A stretch of 60,701 nucleotides of DNA from Candidatus Gastranaerophilales bacterium (GTDB lineage: Bacteria; Cyanobacteriota; Vampirovibrionia; Gastranaerophilales; Gastranaerophilaceae). This document shows, in pieces, positions 43,531 through 54,700 of this stretch. Every line of letters begins with the position of its first letter. The first letter of the stretch is position 1. The notes beneath the pieces were generated by a model. The model did not search any database and had not been told where the DNA came from. It saw nothing but the letters and a program-made list of their open reading frames with translations. Made by a program: the position numbers and the translations under genes. Location of the stretch: positions 1 to 60,701 of the forward strand of contig CALUYO010000009.1 of assembly GCA_944325005.1 (NCBI GenBank), read 5' to 3'.

Positions 43531-43761
43531 ATGGAAAAAATTATAGAATATTCCCCAATAATAATTGTTGTTTTAATGTTTTTTGTGCAGCAGAAGATTT
43601 TCGTAACTCCGGAACAGCTAGAAAAGAAACATCGGGAAATTGTGGAAGAAATAGAAGAAAAATTTGTTACAATTCATAGTTTTGTAGATTTAAAAGATCA
43701 GTTTTCTGAGGTAAAAGATAAAATTGACAAAATGTATGATCTTTTAATAGATTTGAAGTAA
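43531..43761 (+). CDS. Small membrane/coiled-coil protein, possible spanin or holin
   Basis: A 76-residue protein with one N-terminal membrane helix (SPIIIVVLMFFVQQ) followed by a charged coiled coil to the end. This is the layout of phage i-spanins and of some small phage membrane proteins. It follows terL by 12 bases with AAAGGAAA upstream and is the last gene of the cluster. Confidence 0.6.
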   Translation: MEKIIEYSPIIIVVLMFFVQQKIFVTPEQLEKKHREIVEEIEEKFVTIHSFVDLKDQFSEVKDKIDKMYDLLIDLK

Positions 43762-43877
43762 TGTTAATAATTCGTTACATAAACCATATATTTTTTAAAG
43801 TTTTGCCGTAAAAAAGCCGTCAAACCGAATAACAGACATGTTGTTACTAAGATAATCGAAAGGAAAGCGTTACTGAA

Positions 43878-45554
43878 ATGGGATTGGCAGCTTCACAAGC
43901 AAGATTTTTGGCCATAACATCAAGAAAAATGAATTGCGAGTTTCAATCCATGCAAATTGCTCAGCAAAAACTTTCTGTTACGCGTGATTTACAAAGAGCG
44001 TCTGAGGAGTATCAAAGTTCTTTAAATGCTACAAAACTTGTGTGGGATACTGTTGATGATGATACATACGATTTATCTTATGACTTGTTGATGCAGCCTT
44101 CTGCTCTTAACGAGTATGATCCGTATTTGATTACTGATTCTCAGGGCAAAATTGTTTTATCTACAAGTATGTTTGAGGCTGCGGTTGCTGCCAAAGTTAT
44201 AGATGCAAAAACCGGCGACCCGATAGCGAAGCGCTCTATGGGAAATGATGATTCTACAACGGATGGTTCACGTAACGCATTTTTATATCAGCTTGGTGTC
44301 AGAAATCAGGCTGATGCATCTACTATTGAAGCAATAAAAGCATTAGGTGAAAAAGGTTATACAGCTTCAGGTGTTGGCGGAGAGATTATTGATAAAACAC
44401 TTGCCAACTCCTTTACAACAAATGCATTTATTAGTTATTTGAAAAATGCGACTTATGCAGAAGATGTGACCGGCTCAGACGGCTCAGTCGAACACAGTGC
44501 AGGTGATGCTATTTATGGTATCAATCTTGTCGATCTGATTGGATCTGATAAGATATGTACAACAACATCTCCTGATAAAAATGCTGATGCAGGTAAAGTT
44601 ATAATTACTAAAAACGGTGCGGCTATTACAGATACAAATGAATTATCTAAACTTACTCTTGGAGATATTGTGGACGGCAGTTATGAAATGTCCGGAGTAA
44701 TGAGCGCCTCAGATTTATCTGCTATTGCAGAGAAGATTTTAGGAAATATGGCAAATACATTAGGTATGAACAATGCCGCTAATGTTCAAGGTTTGAACGT
44801 GGATCAGGAGTCTCAAGATGCTTTGAACAATGCCTATGAATTTACAAAAGCATTGTTAAATGCTACTCAGACTTCATCTTCCGGAGGGGAAAATACATAT
44901 AATTCGGTGAAAAATGCAATCTCTACGGCACAGGGGACAAATAGTATTGTTCAAGGAACAAACAATATTTCTTCAATAAGTTTGTCAAATATGTTAAAGT
45001 CTTATCTCACATATTTTGCGATTTCTATGGAAGGGTATGAAAACGGCTTATATATCGATAGTGATTCAGCAAAAGACAGCAGCTATGTCACAGATGAAAT
45101 TGCATATAACTTTATTATAAAAAATGATAATGCTATGACAGAACAGGATGCATTAAATGCTGATTTTTATAATATGCTGTATAACCAGTTATGTATGAAC
45201 GGTGCTTGTACAGATACGATGAAGCAGCAGCAGGTAACAGATTCGGATTATTTAAATTTAGCATTGAAAAACGGGCAGTTGTTTTTATCAACACTCAATA
45301 ATGACGGGTATTATTATCAGGGACATTATACCGCCAGCGGGCATATCGCGGAAGTTCAGGACGAAGATGCAATTGCTCAGGCTGAGGCTGAATATAACGT
45401 CAAGAAAAACCAGTTAAACTATAAAGAACAATCACTTGAATTAAAGATGAAAAATATTGATACTGAACTTTCAGCATTAACAACTGAATATGACACTGTT
45501 AAAAACTTAATAAGCAAAAACGTAGAAAAAGTGTTCACGATGTTTAGTACATAA
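43878..45554 (+). CDS. Flagellar-axial-like / type III-like secreted protein
   Basis: A 558-residue protein without signal peptide. The N-terminus (MGLAASQARFLAITSRKM) and a following coiled coil (about 20-55), together with a C-terminal coiled coil (NQLNYKEQSLELKMKNIDTE and onward), recall the paired D0/D1 ends of hook, rod and flagellin-family proteins. The middle is Ser/Thr/Asp/Asn-rich and likely surface exposed. AAAGGAAAG precedes the ATG. It lies between the virion cluster and secA. Export by a FliI/FlhA-type system is an inference. Confidence 0.5.
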   Translation: MGLAASQARFLAITSRKMNCEFQSMQIAQQKLSVTRDLQRASEEYQSSLNATKLVWDTVDDDTYDLSYDLLMQPSALNEYDPYLITDSQGKIVLSTSMFEAAVAAKVIDAKTGDPIAKRSMGNDDSTTDGSRNAFLYQLGVRNQADASTIEAIKALGEKGYTASGVGGEIIDKTLANSFTTNAFISYLKNATYAEDVTGSDGSVEHSAGDAIYGINLVDLIGSDKICTTTSPDKNADAGKVIITKNGAAITDTNELSKLTLGDIVDGSYEMSGVMSASDLSAIAEKILGNMANTLGMNNAANVQGLNVDQESQDALNNAYEFTKALLNATQTSSSGGENTYNSVKNAISTAQGTNSIVQGTNNISSISLSNMLKSYLTYFAISMEGYENGLYIDSDSAKDSSYVTDEIAYNFIIKNDNAMTEQDALNADFYNMLYNQLCMNGACTDTMKQQQVTDSDYLNLALKNGQLFLSTLNNDGYYYQGHYTASGHIAEVQDEDAIAQAEAEYNVKKNQLNYKEQSLELKMKNIDTELSALTTEYDTVKNLISKNVEKVFTMFST

Positions 45555-45646
45555 TAATAAATTTTTCATTAAGATTTTAAACAAATTTTCCTTGTCCATG
45601 CTAGTATTAAAATAAGTAGTACCGGAATGGAGAGGAAAATTTTATA

Positions 45647-48283
45647 ATGTTAAGTTTTTTATTAAAGATGTTGGGTGATCCTAACGAAAAAAAAGTTAAA
45701 AGTATTATGGGCATCATTGACCATATTAATGCCCTTGAACCGCAGTTTGAGCAGTTGACTGATGCAGAATTGAGAGCAAAAACAGACGAGTTTAAAGAAA
45801 TTCTTGCCAAACGCCCGACATCTAAAGATTTTAAAACTGATAGAAAATTAGAAAAAGAAGCTCTGGATAAAATTTTACCTGAGGCTTTCGCAACTGTTAG
45901 AGAGGCCGGTAAACGTGTCTTAAATATGCGTCATTTTGATGTCCAGCTGATAGGCGGATATTTTCTTCATAACGGTCATATTGCAGAGATGAGAACCGGT
46001 GAAGGTAAAACTCTTGTTGCTACACTGCCGGCCTATTTGAATGCATTAACCGGCAAAGGTGTTCATGTAATTACGGTAAACGATTACCTCGCCAAACGTG
46101 ACAGTGAATGGATGGGGAAAATTTATAAATTTTTAGGGCTTTCTGTTGGTGTAATTCTTTCCGGCGGTAGAACAGCAGATGATTTTATGGCTAAAAAAGC
46201 TGCTTATGACTGCGATATTACTTATGGTACAAATAACGAATTTGGTTTTGATTATCTTCGTGACAATATGGCATCAAGTCTCGATATGCTTGTTCAAAGA
46301 CCTTATAATTACGCTATTATTGATGAAGTTGACAGTATCTTGATTGATGAAGCCAGAACTCCTTTGATTATAAGCGGTCGTCTTGAAAAATCCGCGGAAA
46401 CTTATCAATTAATGGCCAAAGTAGCTCCGCAGCTGGAAAAGGTTAAAGATTATGAGGTAGATGAAAAAAATAAAAATATTATTTTGACTGAAGACGGTAT
46501 TGACAGAGCTCAGGAAATCATAGGCGTTAAAGATTTGTTTGATATTAATACCCAGTATGCACATCATCTTCTGCAGGCTTTGAAAGCAAAAGAATTATTC
46601 GTGCGAGATACCGATTATGTAGTTAAAAACGGTGAAGTTGTTATTGTTGATGAATTTACCGGTCGTTTAATGGAGGGCAGACGCTGGTCTGACGGACTTC
46701 ATCAGGCGATTGAAGCTAAGGAAGGAGTAAAAATTCAGGATGAAACTCAGACTCTTGCAAGTATTACTTTCCAGAACTTGTTCAGATTATACCCGAAACT
46801 TTCAGGTATGACCGGTACTGCTATGACAGAAGAAGCTGAATTCGGCAAAATTTATAATCTTGAAGTTACAACAATACCGACAAATAAACCTGATATCAGA
46901 ATTAATTATCCTGATGTAATTTATAAAACAGAACGCGCGAAATTTAATGCTGTTGTTGAAGATATTATAAAAATGCATAAAATAGGGCGTCCGGTACTTG
47001 TCGGAACAATCAGTATTGAAAAATCCGAATACGTATCGGCTCTGTTGAAGCAAAAAGGCATTCCTCATCATGTATTAAATGCAAAACACCATGAAAAGGA
47101 AGCTTATATTATTGCACAGGCAGGGCGTGTAGGAGCTGTCACAATTGCAACTAATATGGCAGGACGCGGTACGGATATTCTGTTAGGCGGAAACGCAGAA
47201 TTTCTTGCAAAAGATATGCTTGATAATAAAGGGGTTACGCCTGAAAGTCCGAACTACGAAGAAGAAAAAGAAAAAGCGTTGAAAGAAGCCCGCTCAATTA
47301 CAGAAGCTGAACATGCTAAAGTTGTAGAAGCCGGCGGACTTCACGTTATTGGTACGGAACGCCACGAATCACGCCGTATTGATAATCAGCTGAGAGGTCG
47401 TGCGGCTCGTCAGGGTGATCCGGGTTCTACAAGATTTTTCTTATCTCTTGAAGATAATTTGATGAGAATTTTTGGCGGTGATAAGATTACTGCCCTTATG
47501 AATATGCTTAATGTAGAAGAGGATCTTGCAATTGAAAATACTCTTATAACAAAACAAATTCAGTCAGCACAGAAAAAAGTTGAAACTTATCATTTTGATA
47601 TAAGAAAGTCAGTTCTTGAATACGATGATGTAATGAATATTCAACGTGAAAAATTTTACGCACAGAGAAGAAAAGTTCTTGCAGGTAAAAATCTGTCAGA
47701 AGATATATATTACATGATTGAGAAAGAAATTGACAGATTGCTAAGAAGCTATATTGCTCCTGATTTGCATCCGGAAGAATATGTTTATGAAGATTTGCAG
47801 ACAATGATTAAAGAACTTCACTCTATTATTCCGCAGCTGTCAGGTGTTCAGGTTTCTGATGTTCAAAATTTAAGATTTGAACCTATTTATGATAAATTGA
47901 AAACGCTTGCAATTACTGCATACAGGCAGCATGAAGAAGAAGTTATTAATTTCTATAATCAGGTTATTTCTCAATACGATCCGGAGGCTGTTCCACAAGA
48001 GGCTTTTAGTGAAAATAATGTAATCAGAAATCTTGAAAAAGATATATTGCTCCGTGTAGTTGATAATAAATGGATTGATCATCTTCATAACATTGATATG
48101 TTGAGAGAAGGTATTGGCCTTAGAGCTTACGGTCAAAAGGATCCGCTAATTGAATACAAGCGTGAAGCTTATGATCTGTTTAATAAAATGATGTATGAAA
48201 TTCAGGGCGATACCGTAAAACACCTGTTTAGAACAAAATTCGGCATACAGGTTATCGGACCTTCTGATGAAGATGTAGCCTAA
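45647..48283 (+). CDS. secA: Preprotein translocase ATPase SecA
   Basis: An 878-residue SecA. Walker [13 protein letters not shown], Walker [22 protein letters not shown], the [11 protein letters not shown] and [15 protein letters not shown] blocks, and the second nucleotide domain ([34 protein letters not shown]) are all in place. The usual C-terminal Cys-x-Cys zinc motif is absent; it ends IGPSDEDVA. It powers export through SecYEG. GAGAGGAAAA lies before the ATG. Confidence 0.97.
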   Translation: MLSFLLKMLGDPNEKKVKSIMGIIDHINALEPQFEQLTDAELRAKTDEFKEILAKRPTSKDFKTDRKLEKEALDKILPEAFATVREAGKRVLNMRHFDVQLIGGYFLHNGHIAEMRTGEGKTLVATLPAYLNALTGKGVHVITVNDYLAKRDSEWMGKIYKFLGLSVGVILSGGRTADDFMAKKAAYDCDITYGTNNEFGFDYLRDNMASSLDMLVQRPYNYAIIDEVDSILIDEARTPLIISGRLEKSAETYQLMAKVAPQLEKVKDYEVDEKNKNIILTEDGIDRAQEIIGVKDLFDINTQYAHHLLQALKAKELFVRDTDYVVKNGEVVIVDEFTGRLMEGRRWSDGLHQAIEAKEGVKIQDETQTLASITFQNLFRLYPKLSGMTGTAMTEEAEFGKIYNLEVTTIPTNKPDIRINYPDVIYKTERAKFNAVVEDIIKMHKIGRPVLVGTISIEKSEYVSALLKQKGIPHHVLNAKHHEKEAYIIAQAGRVGAVTIATNMAGRGTDILLGGNAEFLAKDMLDNKGVTPESPNYEEEKEKALKEARSITEAEHAKVVEAGGLHVIGTERHESRRIDNQLRGRAARQGDPGSTRFFLSLEDNLMRIFGGDKITALMNMLNVEEDLAIENTLITKQIQSAQKKVETYHFDIRKSVLEYDDVMNIQREKFYAQRRKVLAGKNLSEDIYYMIEKEIDRLLRSYIAPDLHPEEYVYEDLQTMIKELHSIIPQLSGVQVSDVQNLRFEPIYDKLKTLAITAYRQHEEEVINFYNQVISQYDPEAVPQEAFSENNVIRNLEKDILLRVVDNKWIDHLHNIDMLREGIGLRAYGQKDPLIEYKREAYDLFNKMMYEIQGDTVKHLFRTKFGIQVIGPSDEDVA

Positions 48284-48296
48284 ATTATTTTTAAAC

Positions 48297-48342
48297 TTGA
48301 ATTTTAATAAAAAATAGCCTATAATTAGTATAGGTTATTTTT
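48297..48342 (+). promoter_or_regulatory. Promoter of prepilin locus 3 overlapping secA terminator-like hairpin
   Basis: TTGAAT (48297-48302), 17 bases, TATAAT (48320-48325). The -10 lies inside an inverted repeat, AATAGCCTATA with TATAGGTTATT (48313-48339), followed by T-rich sequence, which could end secA transcripts. Confidence 0.6.
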
Positions 48343-48361
48343 ATTATTGAAAGGAGCGATT

Positions 48362-49086
48362 ATGAGAAAATTATTAAATTTGTTAGCTCGGGGGGGGGGC
48401 GCTTTTTAGCTCTTTGCCTGAATTTTGAAAGTTTATTCAAACCTGCCATGCCGGTTCAAGTGTCACGCTTTGGATTTACTTTGGCTGAAGTGCTTGTAAC
48501 ATTGGGTATTATCGGTGTAGTTTCAGCGATGACAGTGCCGACATTAATGCAAAATCATCAGCGAAAAACTTATGTAACCCAGCTTCATAAGTCCTATAAT
48601 GAGCTCAGTCAGGCGCTTTTGCAATACCAAACTGATAAAAATGCAGTAAATCTAACAGAAGCAGGCCTTACTACTACTGCAGCAATTCAATCTTTTGTAA
48701 AAAATTATTATAAAATTGTGTCAGAATGTGATACAATGACATCACCATGTTTTGCGGACAGTTATAAAAATTTAAATGGCACTGTTGAAAATTCATTTGA
48801 TGCAACGCCGAAATCTTATGTTATAGCAAGCGGAGCAGCTATACGTCCTTTATATAGTAATGCTGACGGCAAAATTTTTAACATGGCCGTTGATATAAAC
48901 GGGCAGCAGGGGCCCAATATTGTCGGCAGAGATTTGTTTTTTATGGGCGTATATAATAACGGAACAATTGACACCTGGGTAAGCGGTAGTTCTGTTCCTT
49001 TAACTGATGAGCAACGTAGTAAGGCTTCAGGAAATTGGTTGCCTTTTGCCAATATATTGAATGACAATTGGGAAATGACATATTAA
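48362..49086 (+). CDS. Phase-variable prepilin-like protein, locus 3 (out of frame as assembled)
   Basis: AAAGGAG and ATG at 48362 open MRKLLNLLA, then a run of ten G; the frame ends at TAG five codons after the run begins. Eleven G would continue through an Arg/Phe-rich leader to G-FTLAEVLVTLGIIGVVSAM and the stop at 49086, about 241 residues with a 38-residue leader. The mature part has DINGQQGPNIVGRDLFF and ends NILNDNWEMTY. An ATG at 48448 is inside the leader and keeps the pilin helix, so weak translation from there is possible but lacks a ribosome site. Confidence 0.75.
48390..48399. repeat. Ten-G homopolymer tract (locus 3)
   Basis: Ten consecutive G on the coding strand, nine codons into the leader of the prepilin gene. 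It is unrelated in flanking sequence to the C tracts of loci 1 and 2, so arose separately. Confidence 0.95.
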
Positions 49087-49109
49087 ATTTTTTGTATATT
49101 TTTGATAAG

Positions 49110-49134
49110 GCGGGAAAATCTTCCCGCTTTTTTT
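49110..49134 (+). terminator. Rho-independent terminator of prepilin locus 3
   Basis: GCGGGAA and TTCCCGC around AATC, then a run of T. Confidence 0.9.
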
Positions 49135-49192
49135 GTATTTGTTTGCTGTAGAATTATAGTAGTGAAATATTAAGAAAAAGGAAATTTTTATA

Positions 49193-50290
49193 ATGCTCAG
49201 AACCGGAATTGTAGGCTTGCCGAATGTTGGAAAATCAACTTTATTTAACGCTTTAACCAGTGCAAAAAATGCGCAGAGCGCTAATTACCCGTTTTGTACT
49301 ATTGAACCTAATATCGGAGTTGTTAATGTCCCCGATGAAAGGTTGGAAATTCTTGCAAAATTTTGTAAAACAGATGTGATAATCCCGACAGCAATTGAAT
49401 TTGTGGATATTGCTGGTCTTGTGAAAGGTGCAAGCAAAGGAGAGGGATTGGGAAACCAGTTTTTACATAACATAAGAGAAGTTGATGCAATAATTCAGGT
49501 TGTAAGATGCTTTGATGATCCGAATACAATTCACGTTGCAGGAAAAGTTAATCCTCTGGATGATATCGAGGTTATCAATACGGAATTGGCTCTTGCAGAT
49601 ATGGCATCTGTTGAAAAACAGATTGCAAAAGTTTCTAAAACCGCAAAATCGGGCGATAAAAATGCAGTTTTGCTTCTTTCTGTTTTAGAAAAAATGCAAA
49701 AATTGCTGGAAGATGCAACATTTATCAATGTAAAAGAGCATTTTAACGAAGACGAAATTCCTGTTGTAAAACAGCTTAATTTAATGTCTACAAAACCGGT
49801 AATTTATGCTGCTAATGTTTCCGAATACGATTTGAAAGACGGTAATTCTTATACAGAGCAGGTTAAAGAATATGCCTCAAAGCATAGTGCAGAAGTTGTT
49901 TTGATTTCTGCAAAAATAGAAGAGGAACTTGCGGAACTCGGAGAAGAGGAAGCTAAAGAATACTTGAAAGAACTTGGTATTGAGGACAGCGGAATAAACA
50001 GAATGATAAAATCCGTTTATAAACTTTTGAATTTAAGAACTTTTATTACTGCCGGTGAAAAAGAAGTTCATGCATGGACAATCCCTGCAGGAGCCAAGGC
50101 TCCGCAGGCCGCAGGTGTTATACATACCGACTTTGAAAAAGGTTTTATAAGAGCAGAAATTACTCCTTATGAAGAGTTTGTAAAAAATGGTTCTTATGCT
50201 GCCTGCAAAGATAAAGGGGTTACACGCCTTGAAGGTAAAGATTATATTGTTCAGGATGGTGATCTTGTTCATTTTAGATTTTCAGTGTAA
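49193..50290 (+). CDS. ychF: Ribosome-associated ATPase YchF
   Basis: A 365-residue Obg-family protein with GIVGLPNVGKSTLFNALT, the YchF-specific Switch region NYPFCTIEPNIGVV, FVDIAGLVKGASKGEGLGN and the C-terminal TGS-like domain (HAWTIPAGAKAPQAAGVIH, DFEKGFIRAE). The G4 position reads NVSE-type, fitting ATP preference. A promoter (TTGTAT, 16 bases, TATAGT) lies upstream. Confidence 0.95.
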   Translation: MLRTGIVGLPNVGKSTLFNALTSAKNAQSANYPFCTIEPNIGVVNVPDERLEILAKFCKTDVIIPTAIEFVDIAGLVKGASKGEGLGNQFLHNIREVDAIIQVVRCFDDPNTIHVAGKVNPLDDIEVINTELALADMASVEKQIAKVSKTAKSGDKNAVLLLSVLEKMQKLLEDATFINVKEHFNEDEIPVVKQLNLMSTKPVIYAANVSEYDLKDGNSYTEQVKEYASKHSAEVVLISAKIEEELAELGEEEAKEYLKELGIEDSGINRMIKSVYKLLNLRTFITAGEKEVHAWTIPAGAKAPQAAGVIHTDFEKGFIRAEITPYEEFVKNGSYAACKDKGVTRLEGKDYIVQDGDLVHFRFSV

Positions 50291-50342
50291 TTAGCCCGAC
50301 CTGCTAATTTATTCTTTGTAATTTTAGGCTTTTAATAGTTTT

Positions 50343-51719
50343 ATGATGATTGATGATATAACAGCAAACCTGAAAGAGTTTTTCTATACAAATAGAACTA
50401 AAGATGTTAATTTTAGAATTAAGCAGCTAAAACTTTTGAAAGAAAACATAAAACATTATGAGCCGGAAATAGTTCAGGCTCTTCGCGATGATTTAAGAAA
50501 ATCTGATTTTGAAATATATACAACAGAAATTGGTTTTATTCTAAAGGAAATAGATTATGCCATAAAACATTTGAAAAAATGGACAAAAACGGAACGAGTA
50601 TCAACTCCTGTTTACCTGAAACCTTCAAATGGGTATATTTTAAAAGAACCATATGGTGTGATATTAATCATAGTTCCGTTTAATTATCCTTTTCAACTGG
50701 CATTTTTGCCTTTGATAGGTGCAATTTCTGCCGGAAACTGCGCGGTTGTTAAACCATCTAAACGGACACCTGCTTCTGCTCAGGTTATTTGCAGAATAAT
50801 AGCACAAACTTTCAGCGAAAATTATGTGAAATGTATTTTACCTGCTCAAATTCCGTCATCAGAAGTTTTGTCAGGAGATTTTAACTATATATTTTTTACA
50901 GGAAGCACTGAAACAGGTAAAAAAGTTGCAGAGACTGCTGCCCAAAAACTTATTCCGTATACTCTGGAACTTGGGGGAAAAAGCCCTGTAATTGTTGATA
51001 AAAATGTTAATATAGAACAGGCTGCCAGAAAAATTGCCTGGGGGAAATTTCTAAATGCAGGTCAAACCTGTATAGCTCCTGACTATGTTCTTGTACATGA
51101 GGATGTAAAACGGGAGCTTATAGATCTATTAATTGCATCAATAAAATCTTTTTACGGAGTTTTTGCTCAGGAAAGCAAGGATTACGGCCGCATTATTGAT
51201 ACTGATGCTTTTAGAAAACTTAAAGAGTTGATTTCTCAGGAGGTTCAAAATATTATTTATGGAGGGGAAACTGACGAATGCGGATTATATATTGAACCTA
51301 CACTTCTTAATATTCAGTCTTATGACGCTCCCTGCATGCAGGAAGAAATCTTTGGACCGATACTTCCGATAATTTCATACAGTAATATTGAAGAAGTAAT
51401 AGAAAACTTACGAGGAAAGCCGGAACCCTTAGCTTTATATGTTTTTTCAAAAGAAAAGGAATTTTATTGGAAGATTATAAAAAATCTTTCTTTTGGCGGA
51501 GGTGCGGTTAATGATACAATTCAGCATACATCCTGTGTTGAAATGCCGTTTGGCGGTTTTGGATATTCCGGAACAGGAAGGTATCATGGAAAATATACAT
51601 TTGATACTTTTACACATTTGAAAAGCATTATGGTAAAAAATCCGGATATTGATATGAATATAATGTATCCGCCGTATTCATCAGATACTGTAAAAAAGAT
51701 CAGAAAATTTTTTGGCTAA
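50343..51719 (+). CDS. NAD(P)-dependent aldehyde dehydrogenase (class 3-like)
   Basis: A 458-residue ALDH of the short class 3/fatty-aldehyde type. PFNYPFQLAFLPLIGAISAGN, FFTGSTETGKKV for cofactor, LELGGKSP with the general base Glu (about 209) and the catalytic Cys in NAGQTCIAPDY (about 243); EEIFGPILPI and MPFGGFGYSGTG follow. It oxidises an aldehyde to an acid. The substrate is unknown. It follows ychF by about 50 bases. Confidence 0.9.
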   Translation: MMIDDITANLKEFFYTNRTKDVNFRIKQLKLLKENIKHYEPEIVQALRDDLRKSDFEIYTTEIGFILKEIDYAIKHLKKWTKTERVSTPVYLKPSNGYILKEPYGVILIIVPFNYPFQLAFLPLIGAISAGNCAVVKPSKRTPASAQVICRIIAQTFSENYVKCILPAQIPSSEVLSGDFNYIFFTGSTETGKKVAETAAQKLIPYTLELGGKSPVIVDKNVNIEQAARKIAWGKFLNAGQTCIAPDYVLVHEDVKRELIDLLIASIKSFYGVFAQESKDYGRIIDTDAFRKLKELISQEVQNIIYGGETDECGLYIEPTLLNIQSYDAPCMQEEIFGPILPIISYSNIEEVIENLRGKPEPLALYVFSKEKEFYWKIIKNLSFGGGAVNDTIQHTSCVEMPFGGFGYSGTGRYHGKYTFDTFTHLKSIMVKNPDIDMNIMYPPYSSDTVKKIRKFFG

Positions 51720-51726
51720 TTGAATA

Positions 51727-51755
51727 AAAATGCCCGTTTTAAGCGGGCATTTTTA
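51727..51755. terminator. Terminator between convergent ALDH and GH13 genes
   Basis: AAAATGCCCG and CGGGCATTTT with a short loop give T runs on both strands; it ends next to the GH13 stop. Confidence 0.9.
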
Positions 51756-54700
51756 TTATTTACTTAAGATTGCAAGTTTTTCACCAATATTGTATTTTTC
51801 TTTATTAACCTGTGAATATGGATTTGAGACAATATTATATTGAGGGTTATACATTACCCTTCTTCCGGTGAAACTTGGCTCATGGTAAAGAATTAAAGTT
51901 GAATCTTTAAATTTAATCGGAGCCTGATCAGGCCCTGTTATCTGGTTTTTATCATTTACATAATATATTGTATGGTCGTTTTCATTTGCATTTCTAAATT
52001 TCATACCGGCTTTCAAACCGCCTTTGAGTCCTACTTTTCCGCCTCTGTCTTCATTCAGGTCAATACAGTTCAAAGTAAGTTCTGCAGGGTCATAATATTT
52101 GTCAAATGTATGGTTTAAACCTGCTGTATTGAATACTGAAATTGTCATGGCTCCGTTCGGGCTTTGTCTGAGCAACGCAGAGACCTGCGTATCACCTTCT
52201 ACGGTTTTTTCAAAGTTTTCTTGTGTTTTATTTGTATCATCTTTATAAACATCATACTTAAAGTGTGCATTTTGTTCTTTTAATGCAAATGGAGTACCGT
52301 CATTAAGAGGTTGAAGTTCAGGTCTTGTACGAAGTTTGAATGCGTTAAGCATATTATCTTTATGTTTTTTTACGAATGCTTTGAAACTTGAACTATCCTG
52401 ATCGGCCCAGTCCTCACGTATTACATTACGGTTTTGCAGATATATATTTTTGGTTGTAGTTTCATAACCTGTAGAACCGTATTCATCTCCTGCAAATAGC
52501 GTTGGATTTCCTAATAATGCAACAAGAAATTTTGTCTGTCCGAGAAGTCGTGACATTGCAGGATCAATAATTCTTTCCAAAGTCTGGTCTTTAAGTTTTT
52601 CCCTTTCTTCCGGTGTTAATCTTTTATTTGCATCATGTTCCAGGTAATCCATTTCATCGAGAACAATATCCAGTGCTATACTATAATCTTTTGATCCGAA
52701 ACCTTCTGCTTCAAATAATTTGCCTTTATAGTAACCGTTAGATATATTTTTTAAAGCCTGAATCATTTTGTCATATATATAGTCTTTTTTGTATTGGCTA
52801 AAACCGAGTTTTTCTTTTGCTTTACCCATTCCGCTGGCAATTGCCTCACATTTTGCAATAGTGAGATTGCTTACACGATTAAAATTATAGTTGTCAATAG
52901 AATCCTGATTTACATTTTCTCCGTATTTTACACCGTTAAGAATTCTATAGGCTCTTTCGCGGTAATGATTTCCTTTTTCTGTTAAATCTGTGTAAACCAG
53001 ATCCATATCCATTGAAAATCCGTCAAGAGCACGGCATTTATCATGGTTGCCTGCAAATGTATATGAATAAATTAACGATTCCAGTGAGCCGGAATTCAGG
53101 AAGTTATCACCGCCGACAAGTTTTTCAAGAATAGTTTTTCCCTGATCGTAACCCTTTTCGGGACTGCTGTTTCCGTCAAAGTCAAATAGTTTACCGAAGA
53201 TTTTAGTTATATCAGAAGAGAACCAGTCATAATTTGCAGTTGTTGTGAACCCTGCTTCATTAAGCAGTTTTCTCATTGCTTCTGTCTTTCCGGCAAATCT
53301 TTCTCCGGATTTGTCTCCGTATCCGTCAGTATATATATCGCCTAAGTCAGTAACTTCTGCTGCAATATATGCATCAGGGTGATATTCTTTAACTGCATCA
53401 GTAAATCGTGACCAGAATTCAATAATTTTATTCCATGTATATTGAAAATCGGTTTTCTTGTTTCTTAGCGATTCAATATCACCTATATCTTTTGTTGCAT
53501 CAATTCTCCAGTCCAAACCGGCTTCACTTCTGTCAACAATCATTTCCGCAAGCTTAAAACTGTCGAGATTTGTGCCCTTGATTGATTTTACTAAAGCGCT
53601 TGCCAGTTTTTCTTTATCAGCTGCCGGAATATTTCTTATGCCGCGTCTCAGGTGATTTACAAGTGAAATTGCTTCATCTTCCGGACTGTCTGCAATAATT
53701 CCCATTCCGGAAAGAGATGTATTTTTTAAAGTTTTGTAGTCATCATATGTAATTTCACCATTTTCTTTATCGTAGTAAAACATTATTTTGGGAGCTACTG
53801 CTTTTATAACTGCAAATCTTGCAATTTCGGAAGTCAAAAACGGGATTACATATTTACCATACGGAGTTGAATTACCATATTGGTCATGAAGTTTATTATC
53901 AGCCGGCAGTTTTGATTCTACAGCTGTTAATATTTCTTTTGCAAGTGCATACATCTCTTTTGAATACATTTTATCCGTAAGTTCATAAGCATCTTTATAT
54001 TCCGGTCTCAGGTGCATATTGCCGTTCTGATACATTTCGTATCTTGAAACACCTATTTGATCTTCTTTAGTTGCACGTTTTGAGATATATGGCGAAGCAA
54101 GTACAGATACAATATCATCCCCGACTTCAATTGAATCTAGAGGTACATCCATAAGTCCCTGAACGATATAGTCATTATATGATTCTACAGATTCAGCACC
54201 TGTAAGATTATATCGGTCTTTCAGGACATTTGCAATTACTTCTTTTGATATATTCAAATTTTTAGGGAATACTCTTCCGTTGGACTGGTCTTTAATTAAT
54301 TTATGAATATCATCAGCATTCATATTTTGAATATTACGTAAATGCTGGGCGACATTAAGATTTAATATCTGATTAGTTTTTTTTGTCCAGTACTGGGCAG
54401 AGCTGACTGCATAATCCTGTACTTCCATATTTTTACGTTTTAGCAGTGCAATTTTCTGGGATTTTTCTCTAGGGTCATCTATATTTTTTAAAGCCTGAGT
54501 ATCGCTGTGCGAATATACATAATTTAATTTCGCAATATCTGGGTTTGCGTCCCAGGTATAGAAACCGCTCTCATGTTTTCCGTCAAGTCCGAAATATTCA
54601 AATTGTGCAACTGTACGTGTACCTATACCGCTTTTTAAATCAATTCGTTTATTTTGAGGTGCAGTTTTATTGTAAGCACTAATTTTTTCTGCATTTTCTT

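Larger units (their letters stand above)
31377..43761 (+). mobile_element. Compact podovirus-like virion/packaging cluster (remnant prophage or GTA-like)
   Basis: Apart from one micro-ORF, every gene reads on the plus strand. Recognisable parts are an amidase lysin, a tail structural protein, major capsid, scaffold-like protein, head-tail adaptor, small and large terminase, portal and a membrane/coiled-coil lysis-type protein. There is no integrase, excisionase, repressor, replication gene or tailspike, and I see no attachment-site repeats at the ends. Portal, capsid and adaptor are most like those of short-tailed phages. Boundaries are set by gene content. Confidence 0.75.

Noticed and set aside
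43531-43761. Lysogeny or integrase gene at the virion-cluster end
   Set aside because: The last gene is a 76-residue membrane/coiled-coil protein; no recombinase motif or flanking direct repeat was found.
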